Positions 23,192 to 34,207 of a DNA stretch of 64,000 bases are shown piece after piece. The DNA is from Parietaria judaica (Eukaryota; Streptophyta; Magnoliopsida; Rosales; Urticaceae): assembly GCA_954871525.1 (NCBI GenBank), contig OX940864.1:15866001-15930000 (forward strand), in the 5' to 3' direction. Under the pieces are notes generated by a model. The model was not told the DNA's origin and searched no databases. It saw nothing but the letters and a program-made list of their open reading frames with translations. Numbering within the stretch: the stretch's first letter is position 1; each line of letters opens with the position of its first letter. Made by a program: the position numbers and the translations under genes.

Positions 23192-25735
23192 ATGAGCAAC
23201 GACGAAATCGTAGCCGTGACTGAGTCTGAGGTGAACAATCCCAGGCAAAACACGGGAACCGACGAACTACTGTCTCAATTGGAGGCGAGGAACGCCGAGA
23301 ACCAAGAACTGCGCAGGCAGATCGAACTTCTCGCGGCAAACCAAGCCCAAAATGAACAACACCAGAATAGTAGCCGAGTAGATCCAGCACGGGGCTCTGG
23401 GCACCAGAGCCGGGCTAACCTCAGCGCTGTCCATTTTGATTTTTCTGATCTGGACAATCCGCAAGCGTCGAGGCAAAACCAGCCCCCGCCGCCTAACGGC
23501 CCCAGGCCCCCAACACCTCCGCCGCCCCCCGAAGTAGGGACACCTCTCTTCACCCCCCTGTCGGGATACTACCCGACTGGGACAGGGAACTTCGCATCGA
23601 GCAGTCGCCAACACTCTGGTCGTCCGGGCTATCTGTCCGGACTCGAGCAAAATCGCAACATCACCCAAGCCCTTAATGGGCAGCCTAGCACGTACCCGAG
23701 GCATCCAAGTCCGGTGTACGGACGGGCACACCTCCAGGCCGTGCAGCCCGAACCCGCTCCCCAAAGCACGGAACTGGAGGAACTTAAGCGCTCAATGGCT
23801 GAGATAAACGAAAAGCTCGTTCGTGTACACTCCCGTGTACACAGCGCCACCACCGCTGCTCCTGAGATAGAACGTCTAGTGGAGGAATCAGAAAGGACCC
23901 CCTTCAGACTCGTCATAACTAGCGTAAAACTCAGAGACGGAGGACGAGTGAATCTGCCAAAGTACGATGGGACAACTGACCCCAAAGTACACCTAAGGTC
24001 ATTTAGGATCGCAATGGGGCGGGCAAACTTGGAAGCACACGAGTTAGACGCTGGACGATGCCAGTACTTTTCGGAGAATCTGGCCGGCCCAGCAATGGAG
24101 TGGTTCTCAAAACTGGAACCTCGATCCATCGATAACTTCGGGCAGCTGACCACCATGTTCCTCAAACATTTTTCCATGTTTATGGAAACCGAGACCACAG
24201 TGGCAAACCTCTATGCTTTACAGTAGGAGAGAGGAGAGCCTCTCAGATCCTTCATGACCCGGTTCAAGAAAACCATGGTCAAGATAAACGGAATAAGTGA
24301 CGAAACTGCCATAGCTGCGCTCACAGCCGGGTTATGGTACGACTCAAAATTCAGAACGGATATAGTCGTAAATCGTTACAACTCCATTGAAGACGTAATC
24401 CATAGATCGTCCAATTGGATCAGACACGACGAGGAGCTAGAGGCTTTACGAAAAAAGCACGGACTCCAGCCCGTCCATCAACGAAACCCAGGTCTACCCG
24501 GTCAACCGATGCAGCCCAGAACCGGAGGCCACAACAATCCCTTCAGAGGACAAAAGAGCTCCTCCCCGACCCAAAGGCATCCGTTCCAAACCCAGAGTCC
24601 AAGGGCAAACAACGGACCGAACCCGCGAAATCCGTACGTTTTCAACGTAAATTCAGAAACCACGGATTTCGAAGCACAAGCTGAAGCAGGAGAAGCCCCA
24701 GGAGAGATATTAGTCAGCACCAAGGATTTCCCGCCCTATAACCGTGAAGCGTTCCCGCGACACGACCCCAAAGCATGGTGCAATTTCCACAAGGCGTATG
24801 GACACCACACAAGAAACTGTATGGTGCTCCGTGCTCGCCTGGCCGAAAAATACATCAATGGAGAATTGGGAGAAATAAACTTCGGCAATGAGCTGAGGAA
24901 CGGGCAAGCATCCGAACAGAACCCCCCTCAAGACCAACCTCAGAACAGCCAAAAAAGAGCCGAACAGCAAGGGACACCAAGGGAAAATGCCCAGCCGAAC
25001 AAAAGAGGACGGGTACACATGCTCGAAGAACCAGACGAACCGACATATGAGGAAGCAGAAGACATTGGCGAACAGCTCGATGAGATCCCCGAGCCCATTG
25101 GCAGAATCTACACAATAGTAGGAGGGTCCCAGCTGCACGGAAATTCAGTCAATTCCATCAAGGCTCACCAACGAAGGCTCAAAGCCGGACCAGTAATTGT
25201 TCCAAGGCGAGAACCGGATTTCGAAATTTCATTCAAAGACAGTGAAGCAGCCACACTGATCGGTCCGTATGATGACGCGCTAGTTGTCACACTCCTAGTT
25301 GCCTCATACACGATGGATAGAATACTAATCGACAATGGGAGCTCAGTCGATGTGATCTTCCTGGAACCGTTGCTGAAGTTGGGAGTCGAAGAAACTGAGA
25401 TCAGCAGGGAAGCCATCCCTTTAACCGGCTTCGATGGAGGGACCATCAATGCAATAGGCACAGTGCGGCTGTCAATCGCAGCAGCAGGGGTAGGAAGGAC
25501 AAAGAACTTCCTAGTATTAGACTGCCCGTCAGTTTACAACATGATACTAGGAAGACCCTGGTTGCACATGATGAAAGCCGTACCATCAACTTATCATCAA
25601 CTAATACGCTTCCCGAATAGGGAAGGAAAAATTATTGAAGTCAAGGGAAATCAGAAGCAATCCAGGATCTGCTATATGAGCGCATTCCGGAACATCCAAG
25701 CCGCTAAGACCGCAAGAGAAAAATCAACCGCATAG
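23192..25735 (+). pseudogene. Gag-protease of the gypsy element, interrupted by one internal UAG
   Basis: I take the ATG at 23192 (AACATGAGC) as the start, because the frame upstream has no ATG. The N-terminal third is proline-rich (PPPPNGPRPPTPPPPPE). The retrotransposon gag domain follows, with PAMEWFSKLEP. An in-frame TAG at 24224-24226 (CAG TAG GAG) interrupts the gag domain, where a Gln codon is likely ancestral. The frame then continues unchanged. A zinc knuckle of the variant form C-X2-H-X4-H-X4-C (CNFHKAYGHHTRNC) lies near 24780-24821, and the aspartic protease motif ILIDNGSSVDVIF near 25325. The frame closes at TAG 25733-25735. Confidence 0.9.
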
Positions 25736-25741
25736 CAATTA
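25733..25741 (+). promoter_or_regulatory. Candidate stop-codon readthrough site UAG CAA UUA
   Basis: The stop that ends the protease frame is TAG followed by CAATTA. This matches the UAG-CARYYA consensus of the leaky tobacco mosaic virus replicase stop. The RT frame follows in the same phase with no further stop. Readthrough here would be a simple way to make less pol than gag. The match is seen; the function is inferred. Confidence 0.5.
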
Positions 25742-27919
25742 ATGTCGGTAGAAGGAAAAGAGGAGGACGGCCAGGAGAGGACCGCCGACACGGATGGACC
25801 CAACTTGGAAATGACAGTCCAGGTCCAGATCGATCCCGATAATCCGGATCACCGGGTAGGGATAGGGAAAGGACTGGACAATAACGTCAGAAAAGAACTC
25901 CTCAAATTCCTCACTAAAAACCGGGATTGTTTTGCTTGGTCCCACAAGGACATGCCCGGAATAGACCCAAGCATCGCAACCCATCGCCTGAATGTAGATC
26001 CCAGTTATAAGCCGGTAAAACAAAAAAGACGAAAGCTAGGCCCAGACCGGGCCCAAGCCGTAAACGAAGAAGTCACGAAACTGCTGCAAACCGGATCCAT
26101 CAGGGAAGTCAAATACCCGGACTGGTTAGCAAATACGGTCGTCGTGAAAAAGAAAAATGGAAAGGCAAGAGTCTGTATTGACTTCACTGACCTAAACAAA
26201 GCCTGTCCCAAAGACAGTTTCCCAATGCCCCACATTGACCGCCTAGTCGAAGCAACGTGTGGGCACGAATTACTGTCATTCATGGACGCGTTTTCGGGAT
26301 ACAATCAAATCCTCATGCACCCGGAGGACCAGGAAAAAACGGCTTTCATAACCGACAGGGGTACATACTGTTACAAAGTTATGCCCTTCGGGTTAAAGAA
26401 TGCCGGAGCCACATATCAAAGATTAGTTAACCGGATGTTTGCCGAACAACTCGGCAAAACCATGGAGGTCTATATTGATGATATGTTGGTAAAATCCTCC
26501 CAAGCAACCGATCATGTAGCCCACCTAGAAGAGTGCTTCGCGATACTACGAAAGTATCAAATGAAGCTTAACCCGACAAAATGCACCTTCGGGGTAACTT
26601 CGGGAAAATTCCTGGGTTATTTGGTCACTCAGCGAGGAATAGAAGCTAATCCCGACCAGATAAAAGCCCTCCAGGACATGCCCTCCCCGAGGACTGTTAG
26701 GGAGACACAAAGGCTGACTGGGAGAATCGCAGCCCTTAATCGGTTCATATCAAGAGCAACAGACAAGTGCCTACCCTTTTACAAACTCTTGAAGGGGAAC
26801 AAAAAGTTCGAATGGACCGAAGAGTGCGAGGAAGCATTCCAAAAGCTAAAAAGGTACCTCTCCGCGCCACCCATACTTACCAAACCGATCCTAGGAGAGC
26901 CATTATTCTTATACTTGGCTGTCTCACCATCGGCAGTGAGTGGGGTAATAGTGAGAGAGGACCGTGGTGAGCAAAGGCCAATATTCTACATCAGCAAATC
27001 TCTAGAAGATGCTGAAACCAGATACCCAGCTATCGAAAAACTCGCATTGGCAATGATAACCGCAGCGAGAAAACTCCGGCCTTACTTCCAATCCCACACC
27101 ATCATGGTCATGACCACCCAGCATTTGAGGATCATCCTCCACAGCCCGAACCAATCGGGAAGACTCATAAAATGGGCAGTCGAGCTAAGCGAGTTCGATA
27201 TAGAATACAAAATCCGTACCTGTGCGAAATCACAAGTACTGGCTGATTTTCTGATCGAATTACCGGCCGATGGTTCGAAAGAGGGTCACGAAGATGGAGA
27301 ATGGAGACTCGAAGTCGATGGAGCCTCAAACCAAGGTGGATCCGGGATCGGGATTCGTTTGATATCCCCTACGGGAGAAGTGTTGGAACAATCTTTCAGA
27401 TTGAAATTCCACGCGACAAACAACGAGACCGAATATGAGGCCCTCATCGCTGGCCTCAAACTAGCAAAAGCCGTAGGAGCCCGAAGGATAAGGGCCCATT
27501 CCGACTCCAAGCTAGTTACCAGTCAAATCAGTGGCGAATACGCCACCCGTGACGATAGAATGGAGAAATACCTTTCGGTAGTAAAAGGTTTAATTCAACA
27601 ATTCGATCACGTCGAGATAATCCAGATACCGAGAAGCGAGAACGCATCAGCAGATGCATTGGCTGGTTTAGCTTCAACTTCGAATCCCGAAGTAAAGAGG
27701 ATAATTCCAGTCGAAACAATAAATGAACCTAGCGTGACACGCGAAGTTTACAACATCCAAATGGAAGAAGACGATTGGAGAACCCCGATCGTCAACTATA
27801 TCTTAACTGGAGCGAAACCCCAAGACAAGCAGAAGGCTAGGAAACTGAGAATCCAAAGCGCCAGATTCTGCATTACCGGGGGAAATTGTACAAACCCAGC
27901 TACACCGGACCCTACCTAA
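25736..27919 (+). CDS. Reverse transcriptase and RNase H of the gypsy element
   Basis: This frame continues in phase after the UAG at 25733; the first ATG is at 25742. The RT domain shows [35 protein letters not shown] and the catalytic box YIDDMLVKS (about 26471-26497). RNase H starts near 27300 ([15 protein letters not shown]) and includes the DSKL and SADALA motifs. Both carry the key acidic residues, so the enzymes look intact. The frame ends at TAA 27917-27919, just after integrase homology begins in the -1 frame at 27886. Expression must rely on readthrough, splicing or re-initiation, because RT lies behind the gag-protease stop. Confidence 0.92.
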   Translation, partial: QLMSVEGKEEDGQERTADTDGPNLEMTVQVQIDPDNPDHRVGIGKGLDNNVRKELLKFLTKNRDCFAWSHKDMPGIDPSIATHRLNVDPSYKPVKQKRRKLGPDRAQAVNEEVTKLLQTGSIREVKYPDWLANTVVVKKKNGKARVCIDFTDLNKACPKDSFPMPHIDRLVEATCGHELLSFMDAFSGYNQILMHPEDQEKTAFITDRGTYCYKVMPFGLKNAGATYQRLVNRMFAEQLGKTMEVYIDDMLVKSSQATDHVAHLEECFAILRKYQMKLNPTKCTFGVTSGKFLGYLVTQRGIEANPDQIKALQDMPSPRTVRETQRLTGRIAALNRFISRATDKCLPFYKLLKGNKKFEWTEECEEAFQKLKRYLSAPPILTKPILGEPLFLYLAVSPSAVSGVIVREDRGEQRPIFYISKSLEDAETRYPAIEKLALAMITAARKLRPYFQSHTIMVMTTQHLRIILHSPNQSGRLIKWAVELSEFDIEYKIRTCAKSQVLADFLIELPADGSKEGHEDGEWRLEVDGASNQGGSGIGIRLISPTGEVLEQSFRLKFHATNNETEYEALIAGLKLAKAVGARRIRAHSDSKLVTSQISGEYATRDDRMEKYLSVVKGLIQQFDHVEIIQIPRSENASADALAGLASTSNPEVKRIIPVETINEPSVTREVYNIQMEEDDWRTPIVNYILTGAKPQDKQKARKLRIQSARFCITGGNCTNPATPDPT
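27880..27886 (+). promoter_or_regulatory. In-frame GGGAAAT heptamer at the RNase H-integrase frame change
   Basis: In the RT frame the codons are GGG GGA AAT, so G-GGA-AAT has the X-XXY-YYZ pattern of -1 slippery sites. A -1 slip here places the ribosome exactly in the integrase frame at TTG 27886. The simpler alternative is loss of one G from the five-G run (27878-27882). Only a 5-bp stem (CCCTA/TAGGG) is visible about 23 nt downstream, which is weak support for a stimulator. Confidence 0.3.
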
Positions 27920-29016
27920 GGTGCCTAGGGAAGACCGAAGCTCAAATTGTACTCCACGAAATCCATGACGGAGAATGCGGCAACCACTCCGGAGGAAGAT
28001 CTTTGGCAAACAAAGCGAAAAGGCAAGGCTTCTTCTGGGCCACCATGCTGGCAGACAGCGAAGCATATGCCAGAAGATGCGATAAGTGCCAAAGACACTC
28101 CCCGTCCATACACCGGCCAGCAGAAGAACTCTCCTCAGTCTCAGTCCCATACCCGTTCATGAAATGGTCTATGGACATAGTCGGGCCTTTTCCCTTAGCC
28201 CCGGCTGGGAAAAGATTCCTACTCGTCGTAACAGACTACTTCTCCAAATGGGTGGAAGCCGAAGCATACGCTAACATCAGGGACGTCGATGTAGAAAATT
28301 TCCTCTGGAAAAACATCATTTGCCGTTTCGGCCTCCCAAAAGAGATAATAGCTGATAATGGACCCCAGTTCATTTCCACGAGATTTCAAAACTTCTGTAT
28401 CAACTGGAAAATGTCCTTGAACACATCCACTCCGAGGTACCCCCAGGGCAATGGCCAAGCCGAGGTAGCCAATCGGATCATAGTGGATGGAATCAAGAGA
28501 CGCCTAGACACCAAAAAAGGACGATGGGCTGACGAGCTCATTGGAGTCCTTTGGTCCTACAGAACTACCCCGCGTAGGGCCACCGGGGAAACTCCATTTT
28601 CAATGGTATACGGCACCAAAGCCGTAATACCAGCAGAGATAGAGACACCCAGCCTTCGAAGGGAACACGCACCCTTGAACGCAGAACTCAACGACGAAAT
28701 GAGGGAAGATCAGCTCGACCACATCGACGAAAGACGAGAACAGGCTTTGATAAGAATTACCAACTATCAAAACTCGATAGCAAGGTATTACAATTCAAAG
28801 GTCAAACGTCGGAAATTTATAGTGGGAGAGCTGGTCCTCAGAAAAGTTTTCCAGAACACCACCGAGTTGAATGCGGGTAAGCTCGGGGCCAACTGGGAAG
28901 GACCTTACATCGTCACTGAAGTAGTAAAACCTGGAGTATACCGGCTAGCCACTCCGGAAGGAACAAGAGTCCTCCGGAGCTGGAATGCCATGCACCTGAG
29001 GAAATACTACGCCTAA
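27886..29016 (+). CDS. Integrase of the gypsy element
   Basis: The frame opens at 27886 without an ATG, overlapping the RT frame by 34 bases. An HHCC zinc-binding segment ([11 protein letters not shown]...CDKCQ) is followed by the DDE core: [16 protein letters not shown] (Asp codon at 28354) and the Glu in NGQAEVANR. The C-terminus ([17 protein letters not shown]...[11 protein letters not shown]) is the usual gypsy integrase tail, and there is no chromodomain, as expected for Tat. The stop is TAA 29014-29016. The domain looks intact but needs a frame change to be joined to RT-RNase H. Confidence 0.92.
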   Translation: MYKPSYTGPYLRCLGKTEAQIVLHEIHDGECGNHSGGRSLANKAKRQGFFWATMLADSEAYARRCDKCQRHSPSIHRPAEELSSVSVPYPFMKWSMDIVGPFPLAPAGKRFLLVVTDYFSKWVEAEAYANIRDVDVENFLWKNIICRFGLPKEIIADNGPQFISTRFQNFCINWKMSLNTSTPRYPQGNGQAEVANRIIVDGIKRRLDTKKGRWADELIGVLWSYRTTPRRATGETPFSMVYGTKAVIPAEIETPSLRREHAPLNAELNDEMREDQLDHIDERREQALIRITNYQNSIARYYNSKVKRRKFIVGELVLRKVFQNTTELNAGKLGANWEGPYIVTEVVKPGVYRLATPEGTRVLRSWNAMHLRKYYA

Positions 29017-29194
29017 CCCGACCTACCCGGTCTCCCATGAACTACGTAATGACTTGATCCCCAAATATGGGGTACGTAGGCAGCCCGTCTTACCAACGGG
29101 CACAGTCTCAATCCAAATCCAAACCAAATCGGTCCGACCTTCATTAAGTGTAAACTCTGAAGATTCGCATTATCAAGGTAAAAATATCTAAACA

Positions 29195-29392
29195 CTTTTC
29201 TAAGGCAACAAGCCTACCGGGTAACAGACCCACTCTCTAAAGGCCAACGAGCCTAACCGGGTAACAAACCTACTTTTCTAAGGCAACAAGCCTACCGGGT
29301 AACAGACCCACTCTCTAAAGGCCAACGAGCCTAATCGGGTAACAAACCCATCAACTTAGGCAACAAGCCTCGCCGGGCAACAAGCCCACTCC
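29195..29392. repeat. Tandem repeat, 78-bp unit, about 2.5 copies
   Basis: Units start TAAGGCAACAAGCCTACCGG at 29201 and 29279. Each is made of two related halves of about 39 bp ending in CGGGTAACA. A shorter third copy follows. The array lies between the converging ends of pol (29016) and the antisense gene (29871). Confidence 0.9.
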
Positions 29393-29870
29393 ATTAAAAT
29401 TATTTATACTAATCTTCGCAAATAGACTAAAAGTCTACGAGCATATTCGTTACAGAAACGAAACTTACGGACTACCACGAAGACGAGTAGAGATGATCGA
29501 CGAACAGACAGAGAGGAGAATAAGAAGAATAATGAATTCACCTCAATCACAAGGTAAACTACCTTCTTTCATACTTAAGAAACTTTTATAATCTCTTTTA
29601 TAATTTCGTATAAGTCTATCAATCTATATGCTGCTCCTAGCCAATCTTAGCCGTTATCAAGGAAGATCGTAAAGGAAATTAACTTAGAAGAAAGCTAGCA
29701 TTAGAAACAAAGGAATCATTCAAAGAAAGAAAAATAGCAAAGGCCCTAACCACGGGCATATCCAAACCATACAAAAAAGGGTTCAAGCCGCCGTAGACTT
29801 GCCCATAGAAATTGTTCTGGCCTTAGGCCTTATTTAGCTAAAAAAAATAAAAAAAAAATGGGGGACCGCT

Positions 29871-32548
29871 CTATGCGTCAGCCCCGAGTACATCTGCGAT
29901 ATCCTCCTCGTCATTTTTCTCCTCTCCGGTCATATCTTCTTGCAAGGCGGGCTCTCCGGTCACGACCTCTTCGGCTGCGGGTTCTTCAGGGGCAGGCTCT
30001 TCAGTGACGGGCTCCTTAGCGACTTGCTGCTCAGACCGGGCACTTTGATCTGCAAAGGGGAGCTCGGTCAAATCTGCATCAGGAGACATGGCCGGAGACC
30101 CTATCATCGGTACCGGTGTCCCCTCCAAGATAGCCTTGTAGCGGACAACGTTGCCTTCTAGGACCTCCTTCTCAGCCTCAAAGTCAGTAACCTTGCCATC
30201 AATCACATCCTGGACCAACTCGAGGCAACCTTCGGCTTGGTCCAAACAGCAATTATCGGCAGCCGTACCTTTGTACCAGTCAATCATCGCGTCCCTCTCT
30301 TTCACCCTTCGGCGATAACGGGAACGGATAGCGTTTTTCTCGACCTCACGGTCAAGCGACTGCTGCCGGGCCTCCGCCAGCTCAGAGATGAGGCGCTGCA
30401 CGTCCTCCTTTAAAACCGCCGCCTCCTCCTCCTTCTTCTTGGCCACTTCCTCTGTCCGTCCTCTTGCCGCATCGGAAGTTAGCACCTCCCTGACGGCCGC
30501 ATCTCTCGCCTTATCGGCCTCCTCCACCAACCCGGAAGCATTTTTTAGCTTCTCTCTGAGATCCTCGACCGTGTTCACGAGGCCCTTAATCCTAGATTCG
30601 GAAGAAGTTATCTTCCGACCCATCGTCAGTAGCTGATCGGCCTTCGCCCGGATAGCCACCACGGCATCCGCCAGTTCCCTCTCTTTCAACGCGAGCTGCT
30701 CGGCAGCTTGCGCCCCCTCCTTCGCCTCCTCTAACTGGTCCTCGTAATCGAGAACCATGTCGTTTATGGTCGCCGTGAGCTACACGTCAAAAATAAAAAG
30801 TATAAAGTTAGAAAAGTTTTGACAATCAGCAAAACTTGGGCAAATAAAAGATTAACGGAGACTTACGTGAACAGTCATAGCCGACACAGCCTTGTAGATA
30901 GGCTTCTCAGCAATAGATCTCGGAACTCTGCCAACCCCGCCATTCGTAATTTGCCGGAGGAGCCCGGCCGCGACCTTAGGCGCCTTGTGGAGACCCTTGT
31001 CCCCGTACCAAGTGCACCCGACCTTGCGAGTAACCTCTTTCTCCTTAGCCTTACCCCCGATCACGAGGGGAGCCGATCTCATTTTCTCCCCAGTCTTGCC
31101 CTGGGAGACCTCTCTAGGGCGCTCAGCTTCGTGAGCAACCTCTTTCCCTTTGGCCTTCTCGGGGACCCTGACCACTTCTTTCGGGGCCGAGTTACCCCTC
31201 GCCTTCTTACGGGCTTCAGAATCTCCCCCCTCTCGCGGCCGCTTCACCACGGCATCCGAATCCGCCCTAGGACGGGCTGCATCCTGAGAAGGACGAGTCG
31301 AATCCTTGGAAGGATGGATAGGAGCAGGAGGGGGAACATCCCTCTTTTCAGAATTCTTCGCCACAGGCGTGGCGTCCGGAGTATTATCGTCGTCATCAGA
31401 AAGCACTACTACGGACTGATCCCCTGCCGTCTGCACGGCAATATCAGCAGGAGCCTCCTCAGCAGGAGCCTCCTCAACCTTCTTCTCCGACTCTTGACGG
31501 ATAGCTCCATGAGCAGTAACGGTCGTGCCGGCATGGGCCTCAACTCGTGGAGCCGGGCTAGACGTACCCGCCTGCTCCTCCAACTTCCTCCTCGCCCGAA
31601 GGCTCAAACCCTTAGGACGAGCAGCTTCCATTTCCTCTGCACATCCAAAAACCACACTTAGGCAGAAATCAACAATATTTAACGGAATGCTTAGAAAAAT
31701 AGACCTTACCCGGAAGATCGGGAGCGTTGTTATCGTACGCGATGAATTTCTCCTCTTCTTCCTCGGGCCACAATCCGACGGACTCAAGCCTCTCCCAAGT
31801 AAATGACGACCACAGCTCGGGACCAAAAGGGAACAATTTCTTCTTCAAAGCCCTCCACTTGTCAGTGATAGGAAGAGACTTAGGCTTCTTAGAATTTTCA
31901 GCTGCATAGAAAAAGAAAAAAGAGTATTAGCAAACTTGTCAAAAAATCCGAACAGAAAATCTCGCCAACCCAACCCGGAATCTCACCTATCTCATGCACC
32001 CATACGTTCCTGTAGCCCGGCCAAGATCCAAGTGTCTCCTGACTGGCTAGGAAAAAGAAATACTTGTGGGTCCAAGCACTTTCTTTCTTGGGAAGACCAG
32101 CAATGATCTCCCCTTCTTTAACGGATAGAAAAAACCTACCCTTAGCCTGACCATTAGTCTTGACGACCAAGCCCGTCAACAAATCTTCGAGTGTAAGTGT
32201 ATGCAAACACTCGTGAGCCCGGACAAGCAAGGCCGTCAGGATCCTAAACGAATTAGGACTAAATTGCCCTATAGAAACCCCTAAGTAAGAAAAATATTTT
32301 AGGATAAGCTCGGAAATAGGAAATCTAAGCCCCCCGGATTCAAAGAACCTTTCATATACACAAATCCACCCGTCTATATTTTGCTCGTCAACATGTTCAT
32401 CTGAACCCAGCAATCTGAGCGAGATAGACTGCGGGATATTATATTTTACCCGGATCCTGGTAAGATCCTTAGGCTTTAGAACAGACTTAGGAGAGTCTGT
32501 AGCCAGAAACTCCGTTTGCCATTTATCAGTTGCATTTTTAGGACCCAT
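29871..32548 (-). CDS. Antisense spliced gene of the Tat element (Transposase_28-like, 810 aa)
   Basis: Exons on the minus strand are 32548-31987, 31901-31710, 31636-30867 and 30779-29871. All three introns have GT-AG borders (GTGAGA, GTAAGG and GTAAGT donors). Phases fit and the joined frame is open for 810 codons to TAG 29871. The N-terminal ~215 residues contain RFPISELILKYFSYLGVSIGQ and SFRILTALLVRAHE. They resemble the plant family called putative gypsy type transposon (PF04195), known from antisense ORFs of Tat-lineage elements. The middle is Pro/Lys/Glu-rich and low complexity. Exon 4 is a long coiled coil (EEAKEGAQAAEQLALKEREL) with an acidic PEEPA tail. The function is unknown. Its frame is whole while gag and pol are interrupted. 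Confidence 0.85.
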
Positions 32549-33331
32549 TTCCTGTCTAGAGAATCCTAGAAAAAACCGAAAGATCTAAACCAGTACAAAA
32601 ATCCAGGAAACTACCCAGAAACCAACAAAGAGAACAGAAAAGCAAATCCCAGAAAAACCTCCTAGCAGACCCTCAGAAAACAAAAGATAATAGTTAGAAA
32701 GAAAACTAAAACCTAAACTTCCTAGGAGTTCGATGAAGAAGACGAAGAAATGGACCTCGGAGCACCTTCGATGGCGGTTTGCAAAGTTTATATCTCTAAA
32801 AACTCAAAGCTTTTCTCTCTCTAAAATTCGAAAATGATATTCGAATGCGAAACACGATATATATGGAGGAGAGAGAAAGAAGTTACCTTTGACAAGACGC
32901 GTGACGGGCAGAAGCTGAAGAGACGTGCCCATTAAATGCGAAACACTTGAGTATTTATACTCGAAAACCGTCGCTGATCCTACGGTTAGGTTTTCCTCGA
33001 AAATCGCAACAAATCTCATCCTACGGTTGAGATCAGCGAGCTATCCGGCGACACGTCAGCATGACAGTTGTATCAGGAGAATGTGAAGGGTTTATTTTCT
33101 TCGAACTCCGCAAATAGGGACACGTGTCATAACTGTTCCCGCCCAAAATTCGAAGCGACAGTTACAGCTTCAAGGTCCTACTCGTCCATCGTATCTCGAA
33201 ATTATCCAAAAATCCTGCCCGGAATATGCAGATTTGTGGCAAAAGTCACAGATTTAATTAATTCTATACGGTACGAATTTTACATGATTTCATCGAATAT
33301 ATACTATAAAATTTACTTCGTATTTTTTATA
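32549..33331 (-). promoter_or_regulatory. Probable leader and promoter of the antisense gene
   Basis: This 780 bp between the antisense start codon and the 3' LTR has no frame of its own. On the minus strand a TATA-like TATAAATA lies at about 32951-32958, some 400 bp upstream of the ATG. It would give the antisense gene a promoter separate from the LTR. This is inference from position and motif only. Confidence 0.4.
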
Positions 33332-33344
33332 GTAGGGGGCTGAC
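33332..33344 (+). promoter_or_regulatory. Polypurine tract of the gypsy element
   Basis: GTAGGGGGCTGAC lies directly before the 3' LTR, the expected site for plus-strand priming. Confidence 0.7.
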
Positions 33345-34202
33345 TGTTGATGTACAAATTCGTCATTATTTAATATGACATAAAGTACTAAAGTCGTGAA
33401 TTAATTAAATCCACAAACAAAGATTGAAGGCTTCAAAAGAAATAATTCGATATTCACAAAAGCCCAATTGAGAAGCCCACTAAAGCTCTCAATCAGACAA
33501 AGCCCAACGAATACAAAGCCACTCGGCCCAAAAGGCCCAAAGGCCCAATATCTATCCGTCATCAACCCAGAAAGACAAGGGTATAATCGTCATACTCTCT
33601 ACCCGGCCTCTCATTTCAAATCCAAGCGAAAGACCAGGAGTACGAAGTCAAGTCTTCAACGGGCATAATTCAAACACGACGAAGAGAACGCAGTCGTGGG
33701 ACACGTGTAGCAAGGCAAGCCATTCAACCCGTTCAGCTCGGAAAGACAACCCCACGATTCTTGGAAGTCCAACGGGAAGAATTGAAATCTATAAATATCA
33801 AGCTCAAGCCCAGATCAAAGGGGAGATACGCATACACCATCTTGAGAGAATACATCGAAAGTTCCTACTCGGCATTCTTGCTCACTTAGAGAGATTTTGT
33901 TGTATTCTTTGTTCCCTTTTTCATTCTTTTCTTTTATTCTAGACGTAATTTGCTGCCTGTAGCCATCCGTCTATGCTATATGTCGCAATAAACTAACAGA
34001 GGACGTAGTCAACTACCGCCTTGGGACGAACCTCTATAAAAAACCACTCGTCTCATTTATATCGCTTATATCTATATACATATATCGAGAGTGAATCGAG
34101 AGCTCGCAACGTGAGAGATCGAATTCCACAATATCTTAATCCAACAAATATCATACACTCACAAGTCACACTGACTGTTTGAAGTGGGAAACCACGTCAA
34201 CA
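33345..34202 (+). repeat. 3' LTR of the Tat gypsy element
   Basis: Nearly identical to 22271-23127 (5 substitutions, one 1-bp indel by eye), and followed directly by the TSD AACCT. Confidence 0.97.
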
Positions 34203-34207
34203 AACCT

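Larger units (their letters stand above)
22271..34202 (+). mobile_element. Ty3/gypsy Tat-lineage LTR retrotransposon (11.9 kb)
   Basis: LTRs are 22271-23127 (857 bp) and 33345-34202 (858 bp), both TGTTGATG...CGTCAACA. The 5-bp TSD AACCT lies at 22266-22270 and 34203-34207. Copy B has the empty site CGTTAACCTCTCC at 53431-53443. The order gag, protease, RT, RNase H, integrase is gypsy-type. A large internal 3' region carries an antisense spliced gene, as in Tat-lineage elements. I count 5 substitutions and one 1-bp indel between the LTRs. At commonly used plant rates (7e-9 to 1.3e-8 per site per year) this suggests roughly 0.2-0.4 million years. Frame breaks are described in the component entries. 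Confidence 0.97.

Noticed and set aside
24503..25138. Antisense frames across gag
   Set aside because: Mirror frames of the gag-protease coding sequence, without domain motifs. The real antisense gene lies downstream of pol.
29195..29392. CRISPR-like array
   Set aside because: The units are contiguous tandem repeats without unique spacers, and the setting is a plant retrotransposon.
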